Shown here in pieces: positions 9,027-16,723 of a DNA stretch of 33,936 nt. Source of the stretch: Thermoplasmata archaeon (GTDB lineage Archaea; Thermoplasmatota; Thermoplasmata; Lutacidiplasmatales; SKW197). Within the stretch, counting starts at the first letter, position 1, and every line of letters starts with the position of its first letter. Made by a program: the position numbers and the translations under genes. The stretch covers positions 1-33,936 of the forward strand of contig JAVZCK010000021.1 of NCBI GenBank assembly GCA_038874435.1, in the 5' to 3' direction. Under the pieces are notes generated by a model that made no database searches, was not told the DNA's origin, and saw only the letters and a program-made list of their open reading frames with translations.

Positions 9027-11402
9027 CTACAAAAATGTTAGGTTAGCTAACCCAGAATTATAAAGAGAGGGAGTGGAAGAGAAAATTCCTGGAAATAAGG
9101 TAAGTGCTCTAGCATACGCATAAATCCCCCAGAAAGATACAGTATCTCCACCCCAGAAAGCGGTATGTACTCCTGTAAAAACACCAAGGAGGAAAGCTAG
9201 AAATAAACTTTCCAAAAGGATAACCGCAAGAGTATAGGCACATGTCCAACCGAAAGGAAGTGTTGGAAGTAGAATTCTAACAAATGCCCAAATCATTCCC
9301 TCTCCCACAAGACAGAGAAAAAGCACATTTACGAAGACCTGCACAAAGGTAAGGACACCTTCTTTACCACCATCTTTAGCAAGAAAATTCAAGAAATGTC
9401 CTAAAAACACAATCCTGTTTATCCCATTAATCGCCTTCGCAATCTCCGTAAATCCCGCAGCAGAAATTACCACCTTTCTGTCGGCATGTTTCTGTGTTAA
9501 TGGTTCGTGCATCCAGGCACTGAAACAGGATTGCCCGATAATCACCATCTTCTGGTATTTCGGTGTATTTCCATTTAATGTGGCACCATCTACCCATTCT
9601 GCAATATTTTTCCATGAAATGTATCTCTCATTTTCATTTCCTTCAGCCACAAAGTAACTTCCCCCACCCTGTTGAGGCAATGCACCATGGCCTATGAACA
9701 CAATCAGAATCTGGTTCTGGTCTGTGTTGATTCCATCTAAAGCATTTCTGAGATTTACCATGAACAGGTTCCGAATTCCATCAGCGTTCAACCCGTAATT
9801 TATTCCGTTTCCAATTATTGTGTATCCATTGCTCCTTACAAGATTTAGCAAATTGTTTGCCTCTTCCTGGACTGCTGCAGTAATGTCATGACCCTCAGTA
9901 TTTACTCCTCCTTCACTGATTATCACTGCGAACTTGTTTAATTGGTTTTGCTTTGGCTGTTCCATCTTCAATGAGATTGGTAATCCCATCCCCATCATTT
10001 GCTTATAATATCTTATTATGCTGGATATTAGTCTCTCCTTGCTGCTCCCGTCAAGTTGCTTTATGAATTCAGGTGGCTCGCCCGGTGAAATCTCGCCTCT
10101 CACAACCTTTATCCAGTTCTCCTCTACTCCTTCAATTTCTGGCACTGGTATGATTCCTCGCACGATTTTCATCAGTCCTTTCACCATTACGATACCTGTT
10201 GCCCTTTCTATTTCCCTGAAGAATGCTCCCGTGCTGTAAACTGAAATCATCAGTGTGAACTCTCCAAGCTTTGATATAAGTGGTTTGAAGAATGCAGTTA
10301 TGTCGTCAATACCTTTGCCAGATGCTGAAAATACTGCAGAATCAAAACTAGCAGTGTAGGAGGCTATGGCCTCTGTTATTCTCTTATTCAATGAACCCAT
10401 TATCTCTCCATACGCATTCCGTGCCAGTGCCTCTATTACTGGGTTAATCATCTCTTCAAATTTTTTCACGCACCACTCTACAATTGTGTTAACACCGTCG
10501 CTGATTGCCTTCCATACATTCTGTAAGCCTCCGCCGAGCATTCCTAATAATGCCTGCACGCCTGTCGCAATGAATTGCCAGCCTTGGGCAATACTGCCTT
10601 TTACCTCGCCTTCTATCTTTACCTCATAGCCCACATAATCCTTCACTGTGCATCGCACACGATACCCATATAACTGGTAGATGCTGTAATCTACATAAAA
10701 CACTCGCCCAGTGCTTACTGAGTTGGAACTAAACGGTATTGTCTCTGTTGCAGTTATTTTACCAAAACATAACTCTATCAATTCATATTTTACCTCTTTT
10801 ACAAATCCGAGTGCTTTTGCATCACACTGAACAGTAATTGCAGCCCGATGGTCTGTTCCTACCCACCAATCCCTAAATGTAACTCCAAAAATAGTCACCA
10901 TCGGCGGGAGGTTGCAGACAACAAACGGGTTAAACGCTTTCTGCGTCCAGTTCTCTGCTTTGCTTGGGTCTGAAGCATTCAGTGTCTGGTAATACTCCCT
11001 GCACCAGCCATAGGCAGAGGCAAAGCCGTTGCTTACAATCATCTGTTGCCAGAGGCTATTGTTGTCTATGTAGGAAACATTGCTGAAGTAAATCTCCACA
11101 ATGTCTGGGATGCCGTCCTCATCCGTGTCGGTCCATCTTCCATCGGTTTGTTTGTATGCAGCCAGTGGGTTGCCATACATGGTTATTTCCTTGCTGATTG
11201 GCGTGTTATCTTTGCCCCAGCCAGTAATGACTTTGACATTGTAGCCGAAAACTTCCTGATAGTCTGTGATGGAGTCGCTGTCAACATCTGGGGTCTGGCA
11301 GTTCTTTGCTGCATCTCTAGGGCTTAGCCAGTAGTTGTATTCTTCTGCATCTGCTCCCTCAAAGACATACATGTACCAATTTTCCGATTCCATTTCATGC
11401 AT
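9027..11402 (-). CDS. 791-aa cassette protein with caspase-like (clan CD) domain and membrane tail (copy 3)
   Basis: The protein begins in the middle of the last TSP3-like stretch (EEYNYW, then CQTPDVDSDSITDYQEVFGY). The shared module follows, with EIYFSNVSYID near residue 103, a diverged Ig-like domain, and the junction GGLQNVWKAISDGVNTIV. The tail is unique here. About residues 490-640 look like a clan CD cysteine peptidase: hydrophobic strand plus His-Gly (LIVFIGHGALPQQGGG, His572) and, 54 residues later, VIIGQSCFSAW (Cys626), as in legumain, caspase or gingipain-type enzymes. Three to four TM helices follow at about 670-760. ATG 11402 has GGTGG 7 nt upstream. There is no signal peptide. 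Activity and substrate are unknown; it is also possible that the fold is retained without catalysis. Confidence 0.87.
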   Translation of the reverse strand: MHEMESENWYMYVFEGADAEEYNYWLSPRDAAKNCQTPDVDSDSITDYQEVFGYNVKVITGWGKDNTPISKEITMYGNPLAAYKQTDGRWTDTDEDGIPDIVEIYFSNVSYIDNNSLWQQMIVSNGFASAYGWCREYYQTLNASDPSKAENWTQKAFNPFVVCNLPPMVTIFGVTFRDWWVGTDHRAAITVQCDAKALGFVKEVKYELIELCFGKITATETIPFSSNSVSTGRVFYVDYSIYQLYGYRVRCTVKDYVGYEVKIEGEVKGSIAQGWQFIATGVQALLGMLGGGLQNVWKAISDGVNTIVEWCVKKFEEMINPVIEALARNAYGEIMGSLNKRITEAIASYTASFDSAVFSASGKGIDDITAFFKPLISKLGEFTLMISVYSTGAFFREIERATGIVMVKGLMKIVRGIIPVPEIEGVEENWIKVVRGEISPGEPPEFIKQLDGSSKERLISSIIRYYKQMMGMGLPISLKMEQPKQNQLNKFAVIISEGGVNTEGHDITAAVQEEANNLLNLVRSNGYTIIGNGINYGLNADGIRNLFMVNLRNALDGINTDQNQILIVFIGHGALPQQGGGSYFVAEGNENERYISWKNIAEWVDGATLNGNTPKYQKMVIIGQSCFSAWMHEPLTQKHADRKVVISAAGFTEIAKAINGINRIVFLGHFLNFLAKDGGKEGVLTFVQVFVNVLFLCLVGEGMIWAFVRILLPTLPFGWTCAYTLAVILLESLFLAFLLGVFTGVHTAFWGGDTVSFWGIYAYARALTLFPGIFSSTPSLYNSGLANLTFL

Positions 11403-11430
11403 CAGGATACCACCTTACTCTCGTCGCCTG

Positions 11431-11455
11431 TATAGATTTTGATATAGTTATATTC
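11431..11455 (-). promoter_or_regulatory. Possible TATA region for the cassette array
   Basis: On the minus strand this AT-rich stretch holds two TATA-like hexamers (TATAACTATATC and ATCTATA) about 30-50 nt before the ATG at 11402. It is the only AT-rich promoter-like sequence immediately upstream of the run of coupled genes, so it may drive the whole array. Confidence 0.35.
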
Positions 11456-11471
11456 TTCGGTCTTCTATACC

Positions 11472-11505
11472 AAAAAACTAGCACAAAATCAACGCTGCAA
11501 TTTTG
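11472..11505 (-). terminator. Possible terminator after the DUF1614-RDD gene
   Basis: On the minus strand CAAAAT and ATTTTG (11500-11505 with 11484-11489) can pair around a 10-nt loop, followed by a T6 run at 11477-11472. It lies just past the stop of the 557-aa gene and before the promoter region of the array. Confidence 0.35.
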
Positions 11506-11516
11506 GTTTTAACAAT

Positions 11517-13190
11517 CTAATTTGTTTTCACAACCACTGTCTCTGCCAGTACATCGCCAAGCCGCTGGGCATGCCTTGAGCGAAGGATGAAGAGCATTGA
11601 GAAACCTGAAGCGAGAATGAAGAGGAAAACCATAACCACTCCGAGCACCTGGGCCATGAGATTAGGAACAATAAAGTAGGAAATCCCAGTGGATAAGAGC
11701 AGGATGGCGATGAACCTGGTAAGGTTTCGCATCATTGCTGCAGTGATGCCTATCCTTTCACCATAAATTTCCTTCACCTCCAGCCCCATCAACTTCTTCC
11801 CGACTGTCTTTCCTACAAAATATTCACTGAGGGTAAAGTAGAGGAAGCAGACAGCACCAACAAGCGAAGAGAAGGCAATGAGCAAAACTTCATTAATTTC
11901 AGTGGAACTCTTGAGTATGAAGAAACTGGCAGCAAAGGCAAATGGTAGAATTATCGCCAGCGAGACCCCCACATCTATCAGATAGGCAATACTTCTTCTT
12001 CCAATGTCTCCATACCTTCCCATCCTGCATCTCTCAATCTCCCCCAAAATGTAATAGACCGCAACCAGTGCCCTGTATGCATCATACTGGCTCAGTTGCT
12101 CATTTCTCGCTTCTGCACGAAGGACCTGGAGGTCATGGAGAGCATAGTGTTTTCCATGCTCTGCCAGAAAATCATCCAGTCCTTTTTTCTCCTTTGCTAC
12201 AAGTGCATAAAAACTTTCAATTGCCTCAATTCCCTTTCCAAGCGCCTCCCTGTATTTACCAGAATTATATAGTGCCCAGGCCTCATTAAGCAAGGTTCGC
12301 ACCTTAAACTCAACCCGATTAAACCTGGAAAACGAAGGCGAGTATTCCCAGATTTTCTTACCACAAAATGGGAGAAGCACAAGGAAGGTTATCAATCCGC
12401 CGAGAAACACCATATCCATTGTGGCTGCCCCACCAATTGCTCCTGCAAACACCTTGCTGGTTGCGTAAATCTCTGGCAGATGGTAGATGTCCGCACCTGC
12501 AAGCACACCAAGGGTTGAGGTCGTATAACCGAAAAGCAAACCTTCTGGTTTACCACGGAAAAACCCAAGCGAAATGAATGCAGCGACCACTGGCGGAAGA
12601 AGATACCATGGAAATTCCGCAGCAATTCCCTGCTCTGGCAGGTAATTGGTCACGAAATAGGTTGCAAACGCCACAATCTGAAATGCAAACAGGGCATAGA
12701 GAATTTCAATCTTGACAGTTTTTTTCAGGTGAGTAAGCCAGGCAACCGCAAAGGCGAGTGTAAATACCGCAAAAACTGCAATCGCAAGATGGATTCTGTA
12801 GATTGCGTAACGGTTTACCCAGGACACCAGATGGAGATTCAGAATGAGCGTGTAGATGCCAGATAACACCACAAGGAGAGCCACGAAGAGCAGCAATTCC
12901 CTCATCTCTATCTTGAACTTCTTTTTGAAGAAATAGAATGCCAGCACAATGGGAATCACACCACCACCAACGTTAATCCCCAGAAAAGTATCTCCATACA
13001 TTATCAGCGGAATGTTGCCTAGCATCCCGAGCACAGAGCCAAACAGCAGCAGATAAAATTCCTTCTTTGTGATGTGCAATGCACTGAAGGAGCGGGAAAA
13101 ATCAAATGTGCCTATGTAAAACACGATGAAGATTAGTACTGGAATCATGAAGGTTGTCAGCACTGCAAGATAGGTTTCAATCAAGTTCAT
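11517..13190 (-). CDS. DUF1614-like plus RDD-domain membrane protein
   Basis: 557 aa. The N-terminal half (about 1-290) has about eight TM helices and the pattern of DUF1614 proteins (GNIPLIM, GVLAGADIYHL, GAIGGAATMDMVFLGGLI). A soluble helical segment (about 300-400; ALYNSGKYREALGKGIEAIE) looks like a TPR-type hairpin. The C-terminus is an RDD domain (GRRSIAYLIDVGVSLAIIL, then GKTVGKKLMGLEVKEIYGER and a final TM pair). RDD domains are associated with ion transport or membrane modification; no substrate can be assigned. It is transcribed in the same direction as the array but separated from it by a 114-bp gap with a possible terminator and promoter. The three-part fusion is unusual. Confidence 0.82.
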   Translation of the reverse strand: MNLIETYLAVLTTFMIPVLIFIVFYIGTFDFSRSFSALHITKKEFYLLLFGSVLGMLGNIPLIMYGDTFLGINVGGGVIPIVLAFYFFKKKFKIEMRELLLFVALLVVLSGIYTLILNLHLVSWVNRYAIYRIHLAIAVFAVFTLAFAVAWLTHLKKTVKIEILYALFAFQIVAFATYFVTNYLPEQGIAAEFPWYLLPPVVAAFISLGFFRGKPEGLLFGYTTSTLGVLAGADIYHLPEIYATSKVFAGAIGGAATMDMVFLGGLITFLVLLPFCGKKIWEYSPSFSRFNRVEFKVRTLLNEAWALYNSGKYREALGKGIEAIESFYALVAKEKKGLDDFLAEHGKHYALHDLQVLRAEARNEQLSQYDAYRALVAVYYILGEIERCRMGRYGDIGRRSIAYLIDVGVSLAIILPFAFAASFFILKSSTEINEVLLIAFSSLVGAVCFLYFTLSEYFVGKTVGKKLMGLEVKEIYGERIGITAAMMRNLTRFIAILLLSTGISYFIVPNLMAQVLGVVMVFLFILASGFSMLFILRSRHAQRLGDVLAETVVVKTN

Positions 13191-13286
13191 TGAGGTAAGG
13201 AAGGCAAGGGAGTAGATAGGGATTTCGTTAGACCGATTTTTACTGCCTCATTGCTTGGTAAAAAGATTGGTGGAATTTTTTGCGCT

Positions 13287-13790
13287 TCATACCTCGGATA
13301 CACTTATCCCTGGATGTTTAACACCCAGACGCTTCAGATAAAAGTTGTAATGCTCTTTGAAAACTGCATAACAATAAAGGAGGGAAAATACCAAACAAAT
13401 TAGGTACTGGCTAACTGGTGGATACGGACCCTTAATATCGTACAACCACCACCAGAAAAATAACACGGCGAAGAGGAGCCCCCATCCAACAGGGAGGAAC
13501 AAAAAAGGGAGTGTGAAATGAGTAATTATATAATGTTCTTTTGCCCACAGTCGGGGAAGATACCGGGCAAGCGGCTTCAACATATGTATAGTGAAAATAA
13601 GGAGAATCCCCCAAGGGCAAACAAAGAAAAGAATGGAAATAATGGGACCATTTATCTCCTCTAGTATTTTAATGTATGGCGAAAAGAGTAGAGAGCCCAG
13701 TATGATATAATAAAGAGCATATGAAAGCCCTACATGAAAGTATCTCTTCTTTGCCTCCTCTTCAATCTCCCCAATGTTTTTTTGTTGCAT
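13287..13790 (-). CDS. Small four-TM membrane protein
   Basis: 167 aa. Four TM helices are visible (YALYYIILGSLLFSPYIKIL; ISILFFVCPWGILLIFTIHM; LPFLFLPVGWGLLFAVLFFW; YLICLVFSLLYCYAVF), with a charged amphipathic N-terminus and a short tail. Size and topology match the small partner at 8520-9017, though sequence similarity is weak. It starts 3 nt after the stop of a 54-aa PKD-domain fragment, whose end supplies a GGAGGT site 11 nt upstream. This repeats the large-gene/small-gene arrangement of the array, so it may be the surviving partner of a lost large protein. No family recognised. Confidence 0.7.
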   Translation of the reverse strand: MQQKNIGEIEEEAKKRYFHVGLSYALYYIILGSLLFSPYIKILEEINGPIISILFFVCPWGILLIFTIHMLKPLARYLPRLWAKEHYIITHFTLPFLFLPVGWGLLFAVLFFWWWLYDIKGPYPPVSQYLICLVFSLLYCYAVFKEHYNFYLKRLGVKHPGISVSEV

Positions 13791-13793
13791 TTC

Positions 13794-13958
13794 CTATTTT
13801 ACCTCCACGAATGCAATTTTATGTAACTTCATCCCATCACTGTAAACAGGAAGTAATTTTAGTATATAAAATCCTTGCTTCGCAAACTTGTATGTGGAAA
13901 TTTCTACAGTACGCGTTGAGCCATCACCAAAATCCCATAACACTCTCCTCCAACGCAT
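13794..13958 (-). pseudogene. PKD-domain fragment, remnant of a larger surface-type gene
   Basis: A 54-aa frame from ATG 13958 reads LWDFGDGSTRTVEIS, then YKFAKQGFYILKLLPVYSDG and ends AFVEVK. WDFGDGS followed by a Y-x-G-x-Y strand is the signature of PKD domains, which in archaea occur in surface and S-layer proteins. The frame is closed upstream by TAG at 971-973; the open stretch beyond it up to about 14085 shows no PKD signature. A single PKD domain without export signal is unlikely to be a complete gene, so it is read as the tail of a decayed large gene. Low-level translation as a leader peptide for the next gene is an alternative. Confidence 0.5.
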
Positions 13959-14085
13959 ATTCTTCACCTTCTATCTATTATGTGAAACTAGTATTTTTTT
14001 CGGTAGCAGAGTTATTCTCACATACTCACCAAAAATAATGTTTACAACTGTTCTTCTGTCTAAAATTTTTGAGAAATACACAACT

Positions 14086-15045
14086 CTATTTTCTCTCAAA
14101 CACACAGAGGTGTCTCACCAAACTCTTGTGCACATAGATTGGATGGACTTCTTTCAGTGAAAAACCAGGAACTGGCCTTTCTGGTCTGAAGGGGAGAACC
14201 ATAACCAGTTTTTTACCAGGGCGAAGCAAGGCAGCAAATGTTGCAAACGAACGGTTGTAAAGCAATGTTATTGGCTCTTTCCTCGTTGTGGTGCTTCTCC
14301 CGTACGGTGGGTCTGTGATTATCACATCTACCTCCCCTCTCTTCGAAACAATTTCCCCCACATCACCACAGAACAACTCAAATTTCTCAATTCCATATGC
14401 TCTCAGATTTTTCTCAGCACCAGCGAGAATATCCTGCCTTATGTCGTTCCCAATTACTTTCGCCCCCAACAATCCTGCTTCAATCAAAATTCCAGCAGTA
14501 CCGCAAAATGGGTCCAGTACCACATCACCGCTTCTCACTTCTCCTAGATTCACCATCGCCCTTGCAATCTTCGGATGGAGTGAGATGGGCATGAAAAAAG
14601 GTCTGGCTTTTGGTTCACGAGAGCGAAAACTCTTGTTGTCCAAGCTCCAGAATTGCCTACAGAGAAAATACTCATCAGTATGTCTGAAAACATAAAATAA
14701 ATTGTCTGGCTTTCTCAAATTAACATTTCCCTGTATTCTGCCCCCGACTTGCTCTGCTAACTCTGGCTCATGCTCCACCCGCACACAAAATGTGCCGTTC
14801 ACATTCAATCTCTCTGCAAATTCAAGTATGCCCTCAATGCTCCCATTGTGTAGCACCTCAAACCCCCTGTGCCAGAGTGCAAGACGGCACGCAAAGTGCA
14901 GATCAGCCCCACCAACATCAACACAGAATTTCCTGCCCTGGCACCAGAGCATTCTTGCTGGAATTTTCTCAGCATTAAACACATGAGCAAGTTCAGCATC
15001 TGGGAGAGCGCCATAGCCAAGATGTTTTTCAAGAACTACCAGCAT
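14086..15045 (-). CDS. tRNA (guanine-N2-)-methyltransferase, TrmG10/Trm11 type
   Basis: 319 aa. The N-terminal half (about 20-130) has the length and character of a ferredoxin-like plus THUMP region that binds tRNA; it keeps FCVRVEHE. The C-terminal Rossmann domain has the SAM loop DPFCGTAG at 178-185, an acidic strand end (IGNDIR) and the N2-guanine catalytic motif DPPYG at 245-249. This matches the archaeal enzyme that mono- and dimethylates G10 of tRNA, though a close relative acting on G6 or another position cannot be excluded. ATG 15045 is preceded by GGTTGA and overlaps the end of the Mut7-C gene by 17 nt. It is the last gene of a four-gene minus-strand operon. Confidence 0.88.
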   Translation of the reverse strand: MLVVLEKHLGYGALPDAELAHVFNAEKIPARMLWCQGRKFCVDVGGADLHFACRLALWHRGFEVLHNGSIEGILEFAERLNVNGTFCVRVEHEPELAEQVGGRIQGNVNLRKPDNLFYVFRHTDEYFLCRQFWSLDNKSFRSREPKARPFFMPISLHPKIARAMVNLGEVRSGDVVLDPFCGTAGILIEAGLLGAKVIGNDIRQDILAGAEKNLRAYGIEKFELFCGDVGEIVSKRGEVDVIITDPPYGRSTTTRKEPITLLYNRSFATFAALLRPGKKLVMVLPFRPERPVPGFSLKEVHPIYVHKSLVRHLCVFERK

Positions 15046-15478
15046 TCTTCAACCTTTCCTGCATTTTTTCCACATGACTCCCATACCAGTAAATTTTTCT
15101 GCAATGTCTGCAATACCAGAACTCATTGAAACTTGCAAAGACCTTCTCAGGCACCTTGTCTCTCACAAATCCTGGCTCCACTTTTTCAATCAAATTATTA
15201 CATACACTGCATCTGTCGAGTTCAAGCTCTGTTCTAAGACCCAGGTTTCTCTTCAACTCCTCAATCTGGGCTTGCACATCATCACTTTTTATCAACAACC
15301 CGTTTCTGGTTCTGGCAGCTAGTTGTTTATCTCTCGTAAGCAGAATTCTCCCAGTTTGTTCAGCTAGAGTTGCAAGTTCACCATCAGATTTCCCTGCCTC
15401 TGGATAAAGTACATCGTAGCCCAACAATCTCAGCCATCTTGCAAGTTTTCCGAGCATGTGGTCTGCCACAAACTTCAT
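15029..15478 (-). CDS. Mut7-C RNase-domain protein with zinc ribbon
   Basis: 149 aa. It opens with the Mut7-C signature (FVADHMLGKLARWLRLLGYD), a PIN-like fold with acidic residues D6 and D50 (LLTRDKQL). It ends with a zinc ribbon whose cysteines are C90/C93 (CSVC) and C123/C126 (CRHC). This two-domain layout is common in archaea and is thought to be an RNase; the substrate is unknown. ATG 15478 forms an ATGA overlap with the stop of arfC, a strong sign of coupled translation; ATG 15487 is an alternative start. A longer frame back to 15535 lies inside arfC and is not needed. Being sandwiched between arfC and a tRNA methyltransferase fits a role in RNA metabolism. Confidence 0.85.
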   Translation of the reverse strand: MKFVADHMLGKLARWLRLLGYDVLYPEAGKSDGELATLAEQTGRILLTRDKQLAARTRNGLLIKSDDVQAQIEELKRNLGLRTELELDRCSVCNNLIEKVEPGFVRDKVPEKVFASFNEFWYCRHCRKIYWYGSHVEKMQERLKNAGSS

Positions 15479-16116
15479 CTCACGCATTTTTCCACGAGAT
15501 AACGGAGGAGCATACCATCTCCCAGTTTTTCCCATCCCTGCAGCTTCAACTTCACAACTTCTTCAATGGAACCTGCACCTTCTCCGTCAGCCATCGTCGG
15601 TGCATCCTTTCCTCCAATCACAATACTTCCCACATACACATTTACCTCATCAGCCAGTTTCTTACTTAAAAATTCCCAGATTACTGTACCTCCCCCTTCT
15701 ACAAGCAGCCTCCTTATTCCCATCTTTTCCAGTTCCTCAATCGCTTTTTCCACATCCACCTTCCCTTTCCCGCATCGCAGCATCACAGCATTTCCAATCT
15801 GTCTGGTGCATTCTTCCGCAGTCACAATAACTGTTTTTGCAGTTCCCTGCAGCACCTGGGCATTTTCAGGTGTTCTGCCCTGGGAATCTAGCACAACTCT
15901 TACTGGCTGTTTCGGATTTGAAACATACTTTTCCTTAACAGTTAGTTTTGGGTCATCCGCCAGGACTGTGCCTACACCCACAAGCACTGCATCCACCGAA
16001 TTCCTCAGATTGTGAACCCTTGCTATATCCTCATCACTTGAGATTCTTGTCTGTCTCCGCGTCTTCAACGCAAGCTTGCCATCAACACTTATCGCACAGT
16101 TGACAATGATGTACAT
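15475..16116 (-). CDS. arfC: 2,5-diamino-6-ribosylamino-pyrimidinone 5'-phosphate reductase
   Basis: 213 aa, the usual length for the archaeal RibD C-terminal-domain reductase. It has a DHFR-like fold: MYIIVNCAISVDGKLAL at the N-terminus, VDAVLVGVGTVLADDPKLTV for NADPH and substrate binding, VVLDSQGRTP, and LLVEGGGTVIWEFL near residues 138-151. The enzyme reduces the ribose of the pyrimidine intermediate in archaeal riboflavin and F420 precursor synthesis. It starts 6 nt after the 116-aa gene and overlaps the Mut7-C start by 4 nt. No other riboflavin gene is in the window. Assignment is by family signature; a deaminase domain is absent, as expected in archaea. Confidence 0.9.
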   Translation of the reverse strand: MYIIVNCAISVDGKLALKTRRQTRISSDEDIARVHNLRNSVDAVLVGVGTVLADDPKLTVKEKYVSNPKQPVRVVLDSQGRTPENAQVLQGTAKTVIVTAEECTRQIGNAVMLRCGKGKVDVEKAIEELEKMGIRRLLVEGGGTVIWEFLSKKLADEVNVYVGSIVIGGKDAPTMADGEGAGSIEEVVKLKLQGWEKLGDGMLLRYLVEKCVR

Positions 16117-16122
16117 AACCCT

Positions 16123-16473
16123 TTAAAGCGTTTTATCCAGAATCTCGTTCAATTCCTTCTCAAAGAGGGAGACAAAACTCTTCACAAGCTCATCCTTCAT
16201 TTCAGGTGGCATTGCTGCAAGCCCGAGTTTTGCAGAACATTTTGCAATCTTTGCAATTGCATACACCTCCCTCATTCTCGCCTCCACAAGGATCATTATT
16301 GCTTCTCTGAACTCCTTCTTTATTTCAGGGTTTTCGTTTAACTTTGTCTTCAGATACTCCTTTATTTCATCCTTTATCAGTTCCTTGGTTGCATCCACAA
16401 TGAAATCCTCAGGCGAAAGAACTTCTTCCGTGGTCTTCAGAATCTTCTGCACCATGTCTTCTTTTTCTGCCAT
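16123..16473 (-). CDS. Helical protein of unknown function
   Basis: 116 aa, almost entirely charged amphipathic helix (ELIKDEIKEYLKTKLNENPE; ILVEARMREVYAIAKIAKCS; a C-terminal helix LVSFFEKELNEIL-like), with no TM segment or catalytic motif. It is the first gene of the operon with arfC, the Mut7-C gene and the tRNA methyltransferase. A TTTAATAC box about 26 bp before the ATG implies a leaderless message starting at this codon. The helical pattern suggests a small multimeric or regulatory protein; no family was recognised. Confidence 0.75.
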   Translation of the reverse strand: MAEKEDMVQKILKTTEEVLSPEDFIVDATKELIKDEIKEYLKTKLNENPEIKKEFREAIMILVEARMREVYAIAKIAKCSAKLGLAAMPPEMKDELVKSFVSLFEKELNEILDKTL

Positions 16474-16494
16474 GGTTGGAGCATGGGCTCTGGG

Positions 16495-16502
16495 GTATTA
16501 AA
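16495..16502 (-). promoter_or_regulatory. TATA box of the arfC operon
   Basis: TTTAATAC on the minus strand, centred about 26 bp before the ATG at 16473; spacing implies leaderless transcription. Confidence 0.55.
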
Positions 16503-16515
16503 TGTTTCGGAGAAC

Positions 16516-16546
16516 CCTTTTCAGGGTGCTTCGCACCCCGAAAAGG
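16516..16546. repeat. Hairpin 1, nested stem
   Basis: CCTTTTC (16516-16522) pairs with GAAAAGG (16540-16546); inside it GGGTGC pairs with GCACCC around a TTC loop. Confidence 0.85.
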
Positions 16547-16574
16547 TTTCATCCAAAAGGAGGGGGTACCGTAG

Positions 16575-16589
16575 GGGGACGAAGTCCCC
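16575..16589. repeat. Hairpin 2
   Basis: GGGGAC pairs with GTCCCC around GAA. It is preceded by GGTACCGTAG, a variant of the GTTACCGTAA tag that precedes hairpins 5 and 6. Confidence 0.8.
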
Positions 16590-16614
16590 TCGCCCGAAAA
16601 GCGTTCACGGAAAC

Positions 16615-16639
16615 CTTTTCAGCACTTCGTGCCGAAAAG
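16615..16639. repeat. Hairpin 3, nested stem
   Basis: CTTTTC pairs with GAAAAG; the inner stem is GCAC/GTGC with a TTC loop. The outer clamp is the same as in hairpin 1 while the inner stem differs. Confidence 0.8.
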
Positions 16640-16663
16640 CTTTCATGGAAAAAAGGTAGGTTC

Positions 16664-16684
16664 GGGGATGCCAAAGGCATCCCC
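16664..16684. repeat. Hairpin 4
   Basis: A perfect 9-bp stem, GGGGATGCC/GGCATCCCC, closes an AAA loop. Confidence 0.85.
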
Positions 16685-16702
16685 TTGACGCAGGTTACCG
16701 TA

Positions 16703-16717
16703 AGGGGTGCAACCCCT
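16703..16717. repeat. Hairpin 5
   Basis: AGGGGT pairs with ACCCCT around GCA, directly after the tag GTTACCGTA. Confidence 0.8.
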
Positions 16718-16723
16718 CGGGGG

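Noticed and set aside
1-11402. Integrated virus or transposon as source of the array
   Set aside because: No capsid, integrase, transposase, terminal repeats or attachment-site duplication was seen; repeats are internal to coding modules.
15479-15535. Longer start for the Mut7-C protein
   Set aside because: It lies inside arfC; the ATGA overlap at 15478 and the domain start agree with the shorter form.
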